Positions 34,795 through 42,785 of a stretch of DNA of 45,492 bases are shown piece after piece; position 1 is the first letter of the stretch; every line of letters begins with the position of its first letter. The notes under the pieces are model-generated. The model ran no database searches, was not told the DNA's origin, and saw nothing but the letters and a program-made list of their open reading frames with translations. The stretch is from Bacillus cereus. GTDB taxonomy: Bacteria > Bacillota > Bacilli > Bacillales > Bacillaceae_G. A program made the position numbers and the translations under genes. Where the stretch lies: NCBI RefSeq assembly GCF_002584535.1, contig NZ_NUOT01000088.1, positions 1 to 45,492 on the forward strand, read 5' to 3'.

Positions 34795-34856
34795 AAGGAG
34801 AGCGCTATTTGAGGACTAATAATCAGTGGATGATAAAGCCCCCCATTGATTTATTT
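34795..34856. repeat. Partial bcr-like repeat
   Basis: GAGGACTAATAATCAGTGG..GATAAAGCCCCCCATTGATT matches the 3' end of the repeat at 663-960 (TAATAATCAGCGGGGGATGAAGCC...). The central G-run is partly lost, so this copy looks degraded. It lies before the phosphatase gene. Confidence 0.6.
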
Positions 34857-34945
34857 TTTGAATGAGGTTTCGGAATATAAGTCAGAAGATTCAGATATGA
34901 TAAGTTATAATATGGAGTAAGTTACTCTAGAAAGAAGGGGAATAT

Positions 34946-35650
34946 ATGCAGAGGTTTCTTGTAATAAGTGATATTCATGGAGAAATAGAGAAATTTGAAA
35001 AATTGTTAGTAGAAGCACAATATAATGCAAAACAAGATCAGTTAATTTTACTAGGAGATTACGTTGATCGAGGACCGAATGCAAAGGCTGTAATTGAAAA
35101 AGTGATGGAATTGAAAGAAGAAGGAGCTTTTGTTTTAAAAGGAAATCACGAAGATATGATGATTAAAGCATTAACAACCGATGAAGAGCAATTATGGAAT
35201 CATTGGGTGAAGAGAAATGGTGGGAATAAAACGTTATATAGCTATAACTTTTCAGAGAATGATATTGCTACAGATGAAGAAGAGTTTAAGAAACCTAATT
35301 TGAAATCTGAGATACTAGAGAAACATTTGCAATTTATCCAAAAACTAGAACATTATATCGAAACGGAACAGTATATATTTGTTCATGCTGGTGTAGAACC
35401 AACAAAACCAGTTTCTGAATCCGAGCCATACACGTTAATGTGGATACGGAATGAGTTTCATAGTGGATATAATGGTGAAAAGACCGTTGTATTTGGACAT
35501 ACAGAAACCAAGACACTTCATGGTGATGATAATTGTGATGTATATTTTGGGAATAACCGAATTATCGGAATTGATGGCGGGGCAGTATATGGAGGCCAGC
35601 TAAATTGTTTAGAGTTACCAAGCCAAATTGTATATGCAGTAAAAGAATAA
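34946..35650 (+). CDS. PPP-family metallophosphatase (lambda-phosphatase / PrpE-like)
   Basis: 234 aa. Calcineurin-like fold with the PPP signature blocks SDIHGE (D9, H11), GDYVDRG (about 37-43), GNHED (about 66-70), a metal-binding His in FVHAGVEPT, and VFGHTE. Could be a Ser/Thr or Tyr protein phosphatase or a dinucleoside polyphosphate hydrolase; these cannot be told apart by eye. RBS GAAGGGG. It stands between two copies of the 27-aa peptide module and points the opposite way to both peptide genes. Confidence 0.85.
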   Translation: MQRFLVISDIHGEIEKFEKLLVEAQYNAKQDQLILLGDYVDRGPNAKAVIEKVMELKEEGAFVLKGNHEDMMIKALTTDEEQLWNHWVKRNGGNKTLYSYNFSENDIATDEEEFKKPNLKSEILEKHLQFIQKLEHYIETEQYIFVHAGVEPTKPVSESEPYTLMWIRNEFHSGYNGEKTVVFGHTETKTLHGDDNCDVYFGNNRIIGIDGGAVYGGQLNCLELPSQIVYAVKE

Positions 35651-35653
35651 TAT

Positions 35654-35700
35654 AAAAAGAGATAAGGGATCAAAGTAAAGACCAAACCTTATCTCTTTTT
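35654..35700. terminator. Bidirectional terminator: phosphatase and peptide copy 2
   Basis: AAAAAGAGATAAGG (35654-35667) / CCTTATCTCTTTTT (35687-35700); serves the + strand phosphatase gene and the convergent peptide gene. Confidence 0.9.
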
Positions 35701-35739
35701 ACGTGCTTATATAATTTATAAAACCATCACGGAGATTCA

Positions 35740-35823
35740 TTATCGATTTAACTCCATTATAACTTGTTTCCCATTTACAAAAACCTCTACTACTGCCACT
35801 ACAACTTCAATCATTTTTTTCAT
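35740..35823 (-). CDS. 27-aa peptide, copy 2
   Basis: ATG at 35823 preceded by AAAGGAG at 9 nt; stop TAA at 35742-35740. The product begins MKKMIEVVVAVVEVF and ends VNGKQVIMELNR. Same length and frame as copy 1, with most DNA differences at third codon positions. The core VVVAVVEVF and the turn NGKQV are identical. Convergent with the phosphatase gene, sharing its terminator. Confidence 0.72.
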   Translation of the reverse strand: MKKMIEVVVAVVEVFVNGKQVIMELNR

Positions 35824-35864
35824 CTCTTATCTCTCCTTTGTTTGTTTTCTTATTTCTTACTTTA

Positions 35865-35928
35865 AGTATAATAGGCAGTAAGTTTCGTAACTATCGAATT
35901 AGGTGACGAGAGGATTACATTGTTGTAA
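35865..35928 (-). promoter_or_regulatory. Dyad operator and promoter of peptide copy 2
   Basis: TTACA-TTGT-TGTAA (35915-35928, + strand reading). On the minus strand, TAGTTA, 17 bp, TATACT follow at the same distances as in copy 1 and before the GT51 gene. Confidence 0.7.
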
Positions 35929-35960
35929 GATACAAATCTTCTGTTTTTAAAACTCCTTTT

Positions 35961-35992
35961 TTAAGGGAAAGTTAAGGAAGGGATTTCATAAT
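35961..35992 (+). promoter_or_regulatory. Direct-repeat operator and promoter of the 36221-38160 two-component system
   Basis: TTAAGG-N5-TTAAGG (35961-35977), then exactly 9 bp, then CATAAT (35987-35992). The same arrangement stands before the 38415 gene, suggesting autoregulation by the OmpR-type regulator. A leader of about 220 nt (35993-36220) follows with no gene seen. Confidence 0.7.
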
Positions 35993-36220
35993 AACCTTCA
36001 TATACAGAAAAGTGGATGATAAAGTGAGAGAAAGAATGCTTTATATTATGACAAGCTTGCAGAGACAATGATATATAATTATTTTAATTACATATGATTT
36101 GGCGGTAACGGAGTGAGAGAGTTTTTTATGCTGTTCATAAAAGTTTGATTGGTGATGGCAGTTTCATTCTGTAAGTGAATAGAAAGAGATCTTATGTTAG
36201 ATGAAAGGTGAGAAAGTGAT

Positions 36221-36892
36221 ATGCGCTTGTTAGTTGTAGAAGATAATGCACCTTTATTAGAATCAATTACACAAATTTTACGTGATGAGTTTGAAGTTGA
36301 TACAGCAATGAATGGGGAAGATGGCTTATTTTTGGCATTGCAAAATATTTATGATGTAATACTTCTTGATGTGATGTTACCAGCGATCGATGGTTTTGAG
36401 GTAATTCAAAGAATACGAAATGAAAAAATTGAAACACCTGTCTTATTTTTGACTGCTAAAGATTCTTTAGAAGACCGTGTGAAAGGGTTAGATTTTGGTG
36501 GAGATGATTATTTAATAAAGCCATTTCAAGCTCTAGAATTGAAAGCAAGAATTCGAGCTGTATTACGAAGAAGTGGTAATTTAACAACAAAGCAAACCAT
36601 TACCTACCGTGGAATCGAGTTGTTTGGAAAGGACAAAGATATTCACGTAGATGGAGAAGTAATGAAATTAACATTAAAGCAATATGAACTTTTAGAGTAC
36701 CTAATTCAAAATAGTGGAAAGATTTTAATGCGTGAACAAATCTTTGATCGCGTTTGGGGATTTGATTCAGATACCACGGTAGCGATTGTTGAAGTGTATG
36801 TTCATCATTTACGAAAAAAATTGGAGCCATTTGGTTATCAAAAAGATATTCAAACCGTTCGCGGGATTGGATATATGTTAAAAGAACAATGA
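36221..36892 (+). CDS. OmpR-family response regulator
   Basis: 223 aa. Receiver with pocket VVEDNA, phospho-Asp in ILLDVMLPAIDGF (about 51), Thr in FLTAKD and Lys in LIKPFQA (about 101). Winged-helix domain (about 125-220) ends TVRGIGYMLKEQ. RBS AGGTGAG. Overlaps the kinase gene by ATGA. Its likely site is TTAAGG-N5-TTAAGR, found before its own operon and before the next operon. Confidence 0.93.
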   Translation: MRLLVVEDNAPLLESITQILRDEFEVDTAMNGEDGLFLALQNIYDVILLDVMLPAIDGFEVIQRIRNEKIETPVLFLTAKDSLEDRVKGLDFGGDDYLIKPFQALELKARIRAVLRRSGNLTTKQTITYRGIELFGKDKDIHVDGEVMKLTLKQYELLEYLIQNSGKILMREQIFDRVWGFDSDTTVAIVEVYVHHLRKKLEPFGYQKDIQTVRGIGYMLKEQ

Positions 36893-38160
36893 AGAGGAGA
36901 AGTATGTTTCAAAAAACACGCATTCGCCTTACAATTTTAAATTCATTAGTGTTTATTATATTAATTGGGATATTGGGAAGTGTTATTTATTCGTATACAC
37001 ACGACCGAATTTATAAAGGAATAGATGACTCTATAAGGAATTTTATTGTTAAGCAAACAAAAAATAATCGGGCACTGCAAAAACAGTTTGGCTTAAATAA
37101 AGATTTACGTATTGGAGATTCGAGGATTCTTGTATTGAAATGGGACGAAAAGAATCAGTTGATAGATATGGAGCCGAAATTTCGAGGGCCTAATTTTTTG
37201 GAAGATAATCAATCTAAGTTATTTCCAAAAAAACTTGGAGATTTTCATGATATAGAAGTAGAAAGAAAAAGTTTTCGAACATGGGCGTTTCAAATGAATT
37301 TGTTATCTGGAGAAAAAGTGACATTTCAAATATTACGTGAAACAACTGCTGAAAAAGAAATGCTCCACACACTATTACTAATTATCATCATTGGATGTAG
37401 CATTGGAAGTGTATGTGCAATTGGGATGGGATTTTTCTTAGCTGGAAGAGCTCTTATACCAATTTGTAATTCTTGGGAAAAGCAGCAACAATTTGTTTCC
37501 GATGCCTCTCATGAATTAAGAACACCGCTAGCGGTCATTCAATCAAAAACAGATGTACTATTTCAGTCTCCTTCCGCCACGATAGAGGAAAAGGCAATTG
37601 ATGTTTCTACAATTTCAAAGGAGTGTAGAAGGTTATCAAAGCTAGTTGCTAATTTATTATTGTTAGCTCGTTCAGATTCGAATCAAATTGAAATGGATAA
37701 AAAGGAATTTGCACTAGATGCATTATTAATAGAAGTAGTAGATCCTTATACAGAGATTGCTGCGTATCAAGAGAAAAAGATGACATTGGAAATCGAATCT
37801 AAAGTATCTTTTACTGGTGACAGAGAAAGAATTCATCAAATGGTTGTAATTTTATTAGACAATGCGATGAAATATACTGATGTTGGTGGGACGATTCAAG
37901 TAGCATGTATGCAAACAAGTAGTTCAATTATGATTCAGGTAAAAGACAATGGAATTGGAATAAAAGAAGAAGATATTCCAAAGTTATTTGATCGTTTTTA
38001 TCAAGGAGATAAAGCGAGAACGAAATCAGAAGGAGCTGGCTTAGGTCTTTCAATTGCTAGTTGGATTGTAGAAAAACATTATGGAAAAATAAAAGTAGAG
38101 AGCAAAATGAATGAAGGTACTTGTTTTGAAGTGATTTTACCTAAAAATCAACGAATATAA
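36889..38160 (+). CDS. Sensor histidine kinase
   Basis: 423 aa. TM1 about 17-39, an extracytoplasmic domain of about 115 residues (40-155), TM2 about 160-182, then HisKA with phospho-His in SDASHELRTPLAVIQ (about 210), and HATPase boxes LLDNAMKYT, DNGIGI, LFDRFYQGD and GAGLGLSI. The sizeable outer domain suggests a soluble ligand or a cell-wall signal. The ATG at 36889 overlaps the regulator stop; an ATG at 36904 has a better RBS (AAGAGGAG) and may be used instead. Confidence 0.92.
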   Translation: MKRRSMFQKTRIRLTILNSLVFIILIGILGSVIYSYTHDRIYKGIDDSIRNFIVKQTKNNRALQKQFGLNKDLRIGDSRILVLKWDEKNQLIDMEPKFRGPNFLEDNQSKLFPKKLGDFHDIEVERKSFRTWAFQMNLLSGEKVTFQILRETTAEKEMLHTLLLIIIIGCSIGSVCAIGMGFFLAGRALIPICNSWEKQQQFVSDASHELRTPLAVIQSKTDVLFQSPSATIEEKAIDVSTISKECRRLSKLVANLLLLARSDSNQIEMDKKEFALDALLIEVVDPYTEIAAYQEKKMTLEIESKVSFTGDRERIHQMVVILLDNAMKYTDVGGTIQVACMQTSSSIMIQVKDNGIGIKEEDIPKLFDRFYQGDKARTKSEGAGLGLSIASWIVEKHYGKIKVESKMNEGTCFEVILPKNQRI

Positions 38161-38167
38161 AGAAATT

Positions 38168-38203
38168 AGAGGCGATCTTGTTTTTACAAGGTCGTCTTTT
38201 TTT
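38168..38203 (+). terminator. Terminator after the second two-component system
   Basis: GGCGATCTTG / CAAGGTCGTC stem followed by eight T, which run straight into the next operator. Confidence 0.88.
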
Positions 38204-38234
38204 TAAGGGAAAGTTAAGAAATGTTTTTCATAAT
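38203..38234 (+). promoter_or_regulatory. Direct-repeat operator and promoter of the 38415-40035 operon
   Basis: TTAAGG-N5-TTAAGA (38203-38219), 9 bp, CATAAT (38229-38234). Identical geometry to the site at 35961 and the same GAAAG spacer, so both are probably bound by the 36221 regulator. Confidence 0.7.
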
Positions 38235-38414
38235 AGAGTTTACAGAGAATAAGAAGGAAAAAAGAGAAAAAGTAATGACTTTGCATTCTTTTTGCGGATA
38301 GATAGTTATATTCATGGGTGATTTTAATACGAGCCGAACTGAACGTATCCTTTTCAATAATATGGAAAAAATGGAAGGCGGATTGTATGAGAAACATAAA
38401 GGAGGAGAAGCAAT

Positions 38415-39239
38415 TTGAAAAAGAAAAAGGTAGCATCATTATTTGTTATTGGAATAATGAGTTTAAGCGTAATGGGAGGGGCGTCTGCTTCTACAACGTC
38501 AAAAGGCAAAACTAACTTTTCGCAGTGTAGTAATGAACAACTGAATAACGGAGAAATGCATGTGGCCTATACAGAGGAGAAGGCGCAAAAACTAGGAATT
38601 GAAACGGATGGAAAAGAGCAACTTATGTTAGAAAAGGAGATTCATGAAACAGAAGTTGATCGAGAAGCGGCACAATTAGGAATCTCTACTGAGGGAAAAG
38701 ATGTAGGGGTTCTTTCAGAAGAAATCTATGAAACAAAAATAAAACAGGAAGCAAAAAAATTAGGAATACCGATCGAAAATACATCTATTGTCGATTTAAT
38801 CAATCAAATTAATACAATCAAAATAAGTAATGAAGCAGATAAATTCGGTATTTCAAAAGAAGGAAAAAAAATAGATGAAGTTGCTGAAGAGGTTTATGGA
38901 ACAAAGGTAAAAGAAGAAGCGGAAAATCTCGGGATTTCTCAAAAAGGGAAAGGTATAGAGGAGTTAGCGCAAGAAGTATATGAGGGGAAAATTCAAGCCG
39001 AAGCAAAAATACTTCATATTGATTTATATGGTAAAGATATTTACCAAGTGCTAAAAGAAATCAATGAGCAGAAAGTAATACAAATTGCAGACGAGCTTGG
39101 TATAGATCGTACAAATACAAATATCGAGCAGTTAAAAGAGAAAATAAAAGAAGAACAGCCTGAAAAGGGAAAGGAACTTGTCTTTTTACCTATGGTTCAA
39201 ACAGATGCGGATGCATTTTATTCGTATTTAACGAATTAA
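38415..39239 (+). CDS. Secreted protein with seven 28-residue repeats
   Basis: 274 aa, TTG start after AAAGGAGG at 9 nt. Signal peptide to about residue 26. From residue 57 there are seven tandem repeats with an exact 28-residue period: LGI-like turns at L60, L88, L116, F144, L172, L200 and L228, pattern EA..LGI...GK....L..EIYE.KI. This suggests helix-turn-helix units resembling Rho-N/SAP-type repeats. The tail has FLPMVQTDADAFYSYL. Export and repeats suggest a wall-binding or protein-binding scaffold. First gene of an operon with the C39-like gene, 22 nt downstream. No known family recognised with certainty. Confidence 0.82.
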   Translation: MKKKKVASLFVIGIMSLSVMGGASASTTSKGKTNFSQCSNEQLNNGEMHVAYTEEKAQKLGIETDGKEQLMLEKEIHETEVDREAAQLGISTEGKDVGVLSEEIYETKIKQEAKKLGIPIENTSIVDLINQINTIKISNEADKFGISKEGKKIDEVAEEVYGTKVKEEAENLGISQKGKGIEELAQEVYEGKIQAEAKILHIDLYGKDIYQVLKEINEQKVIQIADELGIDRTNTNIEQLKEKIKEEQPEKGKELVFLPMVQTDADAFYSYLTN

Positions 39240-39261
39240 AAAGGGGTGTGAAGATAGAAGG

Positions 39262-40035
39262 ATGATACGAAAGTGGAAGATGTATATATGTGTAATTGTA
39301 TTAGGAATATTTATCTGTAGTGTATATATGAAAAGAAGTGACATAATTCCTGTTACTAAACATGTAGAGAGTGTAAAGAGAATCGTCTCAAACCAATTTA
39401 ATCAAAAGAAAAGGGAACTAGTGAATATGGATGAAGAAAAAGTAGTACTACAAAATGTACCCTTTATTCAGCAGTTACCAGAGCTAGACAGAGGTTGCGA
39501 AGTAACAAGCTTAGCTATGATGTTACAGTACGCAGGTATTTCTGTAGATAAGCTAACACTAGCAGATGAAATACAGAAAGTTTCCTTTTCAAATGATGGT
39601 GTACGCGGTAATCCACATGAGGGGTTTGTAGGGAATATTTATACTTTTTCTGAATCAGGATATGGCGTGTATCATGAACCATTGTTTCAGTTAGCAAACA
39701 AATATTTACCGAATCGCGCTGTTGATTTGACAGGTGAGAACATAGATGAAATTTATAAAACTGTAAAAGAAGGCGCACCAGTTGTGATGATTACAAATGC
39801 AACGTATGCACCTTTAGATGAAGATGAATTTGATATATGGAAAACGGATGCAGGTAATGTTTCTATTACATATAATGAACATTGCGTTCTTCTTGTTGGC
39901 TACGATGAAGAATCGGTGTATATACATGACCCGCTTAGTGACACGAAAAGTGTAAGTGTTCCGCGTGAAGACTTTGAACAGGCATGGGTACAAATGGGGA
40001 GTCAGGCAATTAGCTATATGGAACAACATGAATAG
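39262..40035 (+). CDS. Secreted C39-like (papain-fold) peptidase
   Basis: 257 aa. An N-terminal signal-anchor (about 7-24) leads to a C39_2/BtrH-like papain fold: VPFIQQLPELDRGCEVTSLAMML with the nucleophile Cys (about 75) and EHCVLLVGYDEESVYIHDP with the His (about 212) and Asp. Such proteins act outside the membrane as thiol peptidases or amidases. Co-transcribed with the repeat protein and, by its shared promoter, probably under the adjacent two-component system. Confidence 0.82.
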   Translation: MIRKWKMYICVIVLGIFICSVYMKRSDIIPVTKHVESVKRIVSNQFNQKKRELVNMDEEKVVLQNVPFIQQLPELDRGCEVTSLAMMLQYAGISVDKLTLADEIQKVSFSNDGVRGNPHEGFVGNIYTFSESGYGVYHEPLFQLANKYLPNRAVDLTGENIDEIYKTVKEGAPVVMITNATYAPLDEDEFDIWKTDAGNVSITYNEHCVLLVGYDEESVYIHDPLSDTKSVSVPREDFEQAWVQMGSQAISYMEQHE

Positions 40036-40049
40036 ATTCAAGAAAAAAT

Positions 40050-40088
40050 AAGAGGAGTTCAGTATATTTATTATACTGAACTCCTCTT
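40050..40088. terminator. Bidirectional terminator
   Basis: GAGGAGTTCAGTATA (40052-40066) / TATACTGAACTCCTC (40072-40086), a perfect 15-bp stem, with A-run and T-rich flanks on both sides. Confidence 0.93.
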
Positions 40089-40205
40089 TATTATTTATCT
40101 TTCATTTCTTTTTGTTTGGTATTTCATTTTATACGTTCAGTATAAGGGAAAGATGGAGATGCAACGATCGAAGGAGAAGACATGAGAATTCCGTTGTTGT
40201 AAGAA
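40089..40205 (-). other. Degenerate third copy of the peptide promoter module
   Basis: Read on the minus strand it aligns with the copy 2 promoter: TCTTACAACAA, TTCGATCGTT, TTATACT and CCAAACAAA occur in order and at the same spacing. Half of the dyad is lost (TTACA-ACAA-CGGAA). The peptide frame is gone: ATGAAAGATAAATAA follows and then the terminator at 40050-40088. It is either a relic or a promoter for a short RNA. The remaining 40206-40351 is A+T-rich leader of malK. Confidence 0.5.
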
Positions 40206-40351
40206 TAAAAAGTGGATAGAAACTATTGTGAGAGAATGAATTAAGGTAGATGTCCTTATTTAATGAAAATGAAATGGTTGTATTTATAAAAAAGAATAAG
40301 TAAGATAGATTTCACGTGTAATAAAGAAGGAATAAGGGAGACAATAAAGGG

Positions 40352-41959
40352 ATGAGGAAAAGAAAAAAGTTGTTAAGTTTATGGAAGACGATTACATTAC
40401 TAGTGTGTATTGTTATTTTACTTTCTTTACTTGTGACAGATATATTAATTAGTCATAATGTCGAGCGTACGACGGAAGAAAGTCAGGCTGAAAAAGCAAA
40501 AACAATCGCGCGTATTGTAGCGAATTCGCCACTTGTCATTGATGCTTTAGTAGGAAGAAAAGATATATCTGAAGTTCAAACGTATACAAATCGTTTATTA
40601 AAAAATACAGATGTTCAATTTATTGTAGTCATGGATATGAATGGAATAAGAAAATCTCATCCAAATCCTCAGAAAATCGGTCATCATTTTGTTGGAGGAG
40701 ATGAGGGGATAGCTTTGAAAGGGAAAGAACATGTATCGATGGCAGAAGGAACGTTAGGAATTTCTATGCGAGTTTTTGTACCGATCTTTTCTGAAGCAAA
40801 AGAACAACTTGGGGTTGTCGCTGTCGGAATTTCAGCTGATAATGTGCATGAGAGGGTAAAAGAGAGTAGGCACATTATTTATATTGGTATCAGTGTTGGA
40901 ATCTTAGTTGGAATTATAGGTGCTATTTTATTAGCTAGACATATTAAGAAAATTTTATTTGATCTTGAACCTAGCGAAATCGCAAAAATTTTAGAAGAAC
41001 GAAATACGATGTTACAATCTGTTAAAGAAGGAATTATTGCTGTCGATAAAGAGGCGAGAGTTACTTTAATTAATAACGAAGCGAAACGGTTATTTAAGAA
41101 GAGTGGTCTCGAAGAAGATTTTATTGGTAAAGATATTGAGAAGTATATGCCTAACTCATGTATAAAAGAAGTGTTACAAACGGGGAAAGCACAATTGTAT
41201 GAGGAACAAAATCTTTATGGAATTACCATTGTTACAAACAGAGTTCCTTTATATGTTAAAGGAGAAATTGTTGGTGCCATTGCAACATTTCGTGATAAAA
41301 CAGAGATTAGGCAATTAGCAGAACAATTAACAGATATTCGACTTTATGCAGAAGCGCTCAGGGCACAATCTCATGAGTTTATGAATAAGATGCACGTTGT
41401 ATTAGGGCTTACACATATGAAGCATTATGGACAATTAGAGACCTATATTAGTAACATGGTCTCGGAGCATCAATATGAAATTGGTGGTGTGATGCAAAAA
41501 ATAAAAAATCCTGTATTTGCAGGGTTTATGCTTGGTAAACTTAGTTACGCAAGGGAAAAGAATGTCCAACTTATTGTAAGTGAAAATTCTTACTTACCAG
41601 AGCCATATGCCGAAAGCATTATTCATGAACTCATTACAATTGTAGGAAATTTAATCGACAATGCATTAGATGCGGTGATGAATTGTGAATATAAGCGAGT
41701 AGATATTTCTATTCAATATCAGGATAAATTGATTATTACAGTGAAAGATACAGGATTTGGAATCCCGAAAGAAGAAATTGAAAAAGTATTTGCCAAAGGG
41801 TATTCCACAAAAGGAACAAATCGAGGATATGGCTTATATCTTGTAAATGATAGTTTAAAGCGGATAAATGGATGCATACATGTCGATTCATTGTTAGGAA
41901 AAGGAACGACAATAACCATTGAAATACCATACAAAAGTAGGGATGAGATAGGAACATGA
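40352..41959 (+). CDS. malK: Sensor histidine kinase of the CitA/DcuS family, malate sensor MalK
   Basis: 535 aa. TM1 about 13-33, an extracytoplasmic PAS-like (PDC) ligand-binding domain (about 35-170), TM2 about 175-197, a cytoplasmic PAS domain (about 220-320), then the CitA-type kinase core with the phospho-His in SHEFMNKMHVVLGL (about 343) and HATPase boxes GNLIDNALDA, DTGFGIPKE and GYGLYLV. RBS AAGGGAG. It overlaps the regulator by ATGA. Genes for a 2-hydroxycarboxylate carrier and malic enzyme follow, so the signal is most likely malate; citrate is the alternative. Confidence 0.9.
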   Translation: MRKRKKLLSLWKTITLLVCIVILLSLLVTDILISHNVERTTEESQAEKAKTIARIVANSPLVIDALVGRKDISEVQTYTNRLLKNTDVQFIVVMDMNGIRKSHPNPQKIGHHFVGGDEGIALKGKEHVSMAEGTLGISMRVFVPIFSEAKEQLGVVAVGISADNVHERVKESRHIIYIGISVGILVGIIGAILLARHIKKILFDLEPSEIAKILEERNTMLQSVKEGIIAVDKEARVTLINNEAKRLFKKSGLEEDFIGKDIEKYMPNSCIKEVLQTGKAQLYEEQNLYGITIVTNRVPLYVKGEIVGAIATFRDKTEIRQLAEQLTDIRLYAEALRAQSHEFMNKMHVVLGLTHMKHYGQLETYISNMVSEHQYEIGGVMQKIKNPVFAGFMLGKLSYAREKNVQLIVSENSYLPEPYAESIIHELITIVGNLIDNALDAVMNCEYKRVDISIQYQDKLIITVKDTGFGIPKEEIEKVFAKGYSTKGTNRGYGLYLVNDSLKRINGCIHVDSLLGKGTTITIEIPYKSRDEIGT

Positions 41960-42663
41960 TCAAAGTTTTGATTGTAGAAGATGATCCAATGGTAGCGATG
42001 TTAAATAAGCATTATTTAGAGCAAGTAGGAGGATTTGAACTTGTTCATATAGCTAATTCTGTGAAAGAAGCAGTAGAGATATTAAAAAAGTCGGCTATAG
42101 ATTTCGTATTGCTCGATATTTTTATGCCTGGTGATACAGGGTTTGACTTGTTAATGCATATTAGGAATCAAGAAAAAGAAATTGATGTAATTATGATTTC
42201 AGCTGTGCATGATATGGGAAGTATAAAAAAAGCGCTTCAATATGGAGTTGTTGATTATTTAATTAAACCATTTACATTTGAAAGGTTTAAGGAAGCATTA
42301 ACCGCATATCGAGAAAAATTTATATTTATGAAAGAACAGCAAAAAATTAGCCAATCTGAATTAGATACGTTGATTTTACAAAAAGAAAAAGTAGAAATTC
42401 ATGCAGATAAAGAACTGCCAAAAGGGCTAACAAAGCAAACATTACAGTTGATATGGAAGCAAATAGAAGCGCTTCATGGACAAGCATTTACAACAGATGA
42501 AATGGCTCAATTAGTTGGGATTTCAAGGGTGTCTATTCGAAAGTATGTAATGTTTTTAACTGAAATTGGAGTTTTAGAAAATGAAATGGTTTATCAACAT
42601 GTAGGGAGACCGGTAAGTAAATTACGATGCATCGATGAAAACAAAATACGTTTGTATGTATAA
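41956..42663 (+). CDS. malR: CitB/MalR-type response regulator
   Basis: 235 aa. Receiver with pocket VEDDPM, phospho-Asp in FVLLDIFMPGDTGFDLL (about 56) and Lys in LIKPFTF (about 106). The C-terminal DNA-binding domain is of the CitB type: TTDEMAQLVGISRVSIRKYVMFLTEIG helix-turn-helix near 180-205. Probably activates maeN through the TTACAAA repeats at 42697-42726. Confidence 0.91.
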   Translation: MIKVLIVEDDPMVAMLNKHYLEQVGGFELVHIANSVKEAVEILKKSAIDFVLLDIFMPGDTGFDLLMHIRNQEKEIDVIMISAVHDMGSIKKALQYGVVDYLIKPFTFERFKEALTAYREKFIFMKEQQKISQSELDTLILQKEKVEIHADKELPKGLTKQTLQLIWKQIEALHGQAFTTDEMAQLVGISRVSIRKYVMFLTEIGVLENEMVYQHVGRPVSKLRCIDENKIRLYV

Positions 42664-42693
42664 GCGACTTATGTAAGTCGCTTATACTTTTTT
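42657..42693 (+). terminator. Terminator after malR
   Basis: GTATAAGCGACTTA / TAAGTCGCTTATAC perfect 14-bp palindrome, then T7. Separates malKR from maeN. Confidence 0.9.
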
Positions 42694-42696
42694 TAA

Positions 42697-42759
42697 TTAC
42701 AAAACTAGTTACAAAACTTACAAATACTATTTTTACTGTTGAAAGCGTTTTAATATTAT
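42697..42759 (+). promoter_or_regulatory. maeN control region: direct repeats, cre-like site, promoter
   Basis: Three direct repeats TTACAAAAC (42697), TTACAAAAC (42709) and TTACAAATA (42718) form a likely MalR site. Promoter: TTTACT (42732-42737), 16 bp, TATTAT (42754-42759). TGAAAGCGTTTTAA (42740-42753) lies between them and matches the CcpA cre consensus except near its end. Confidence 0.6.
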
Positions 42760-42785
42760 AAACAAGAATATAAGGAGGTGCCTAT

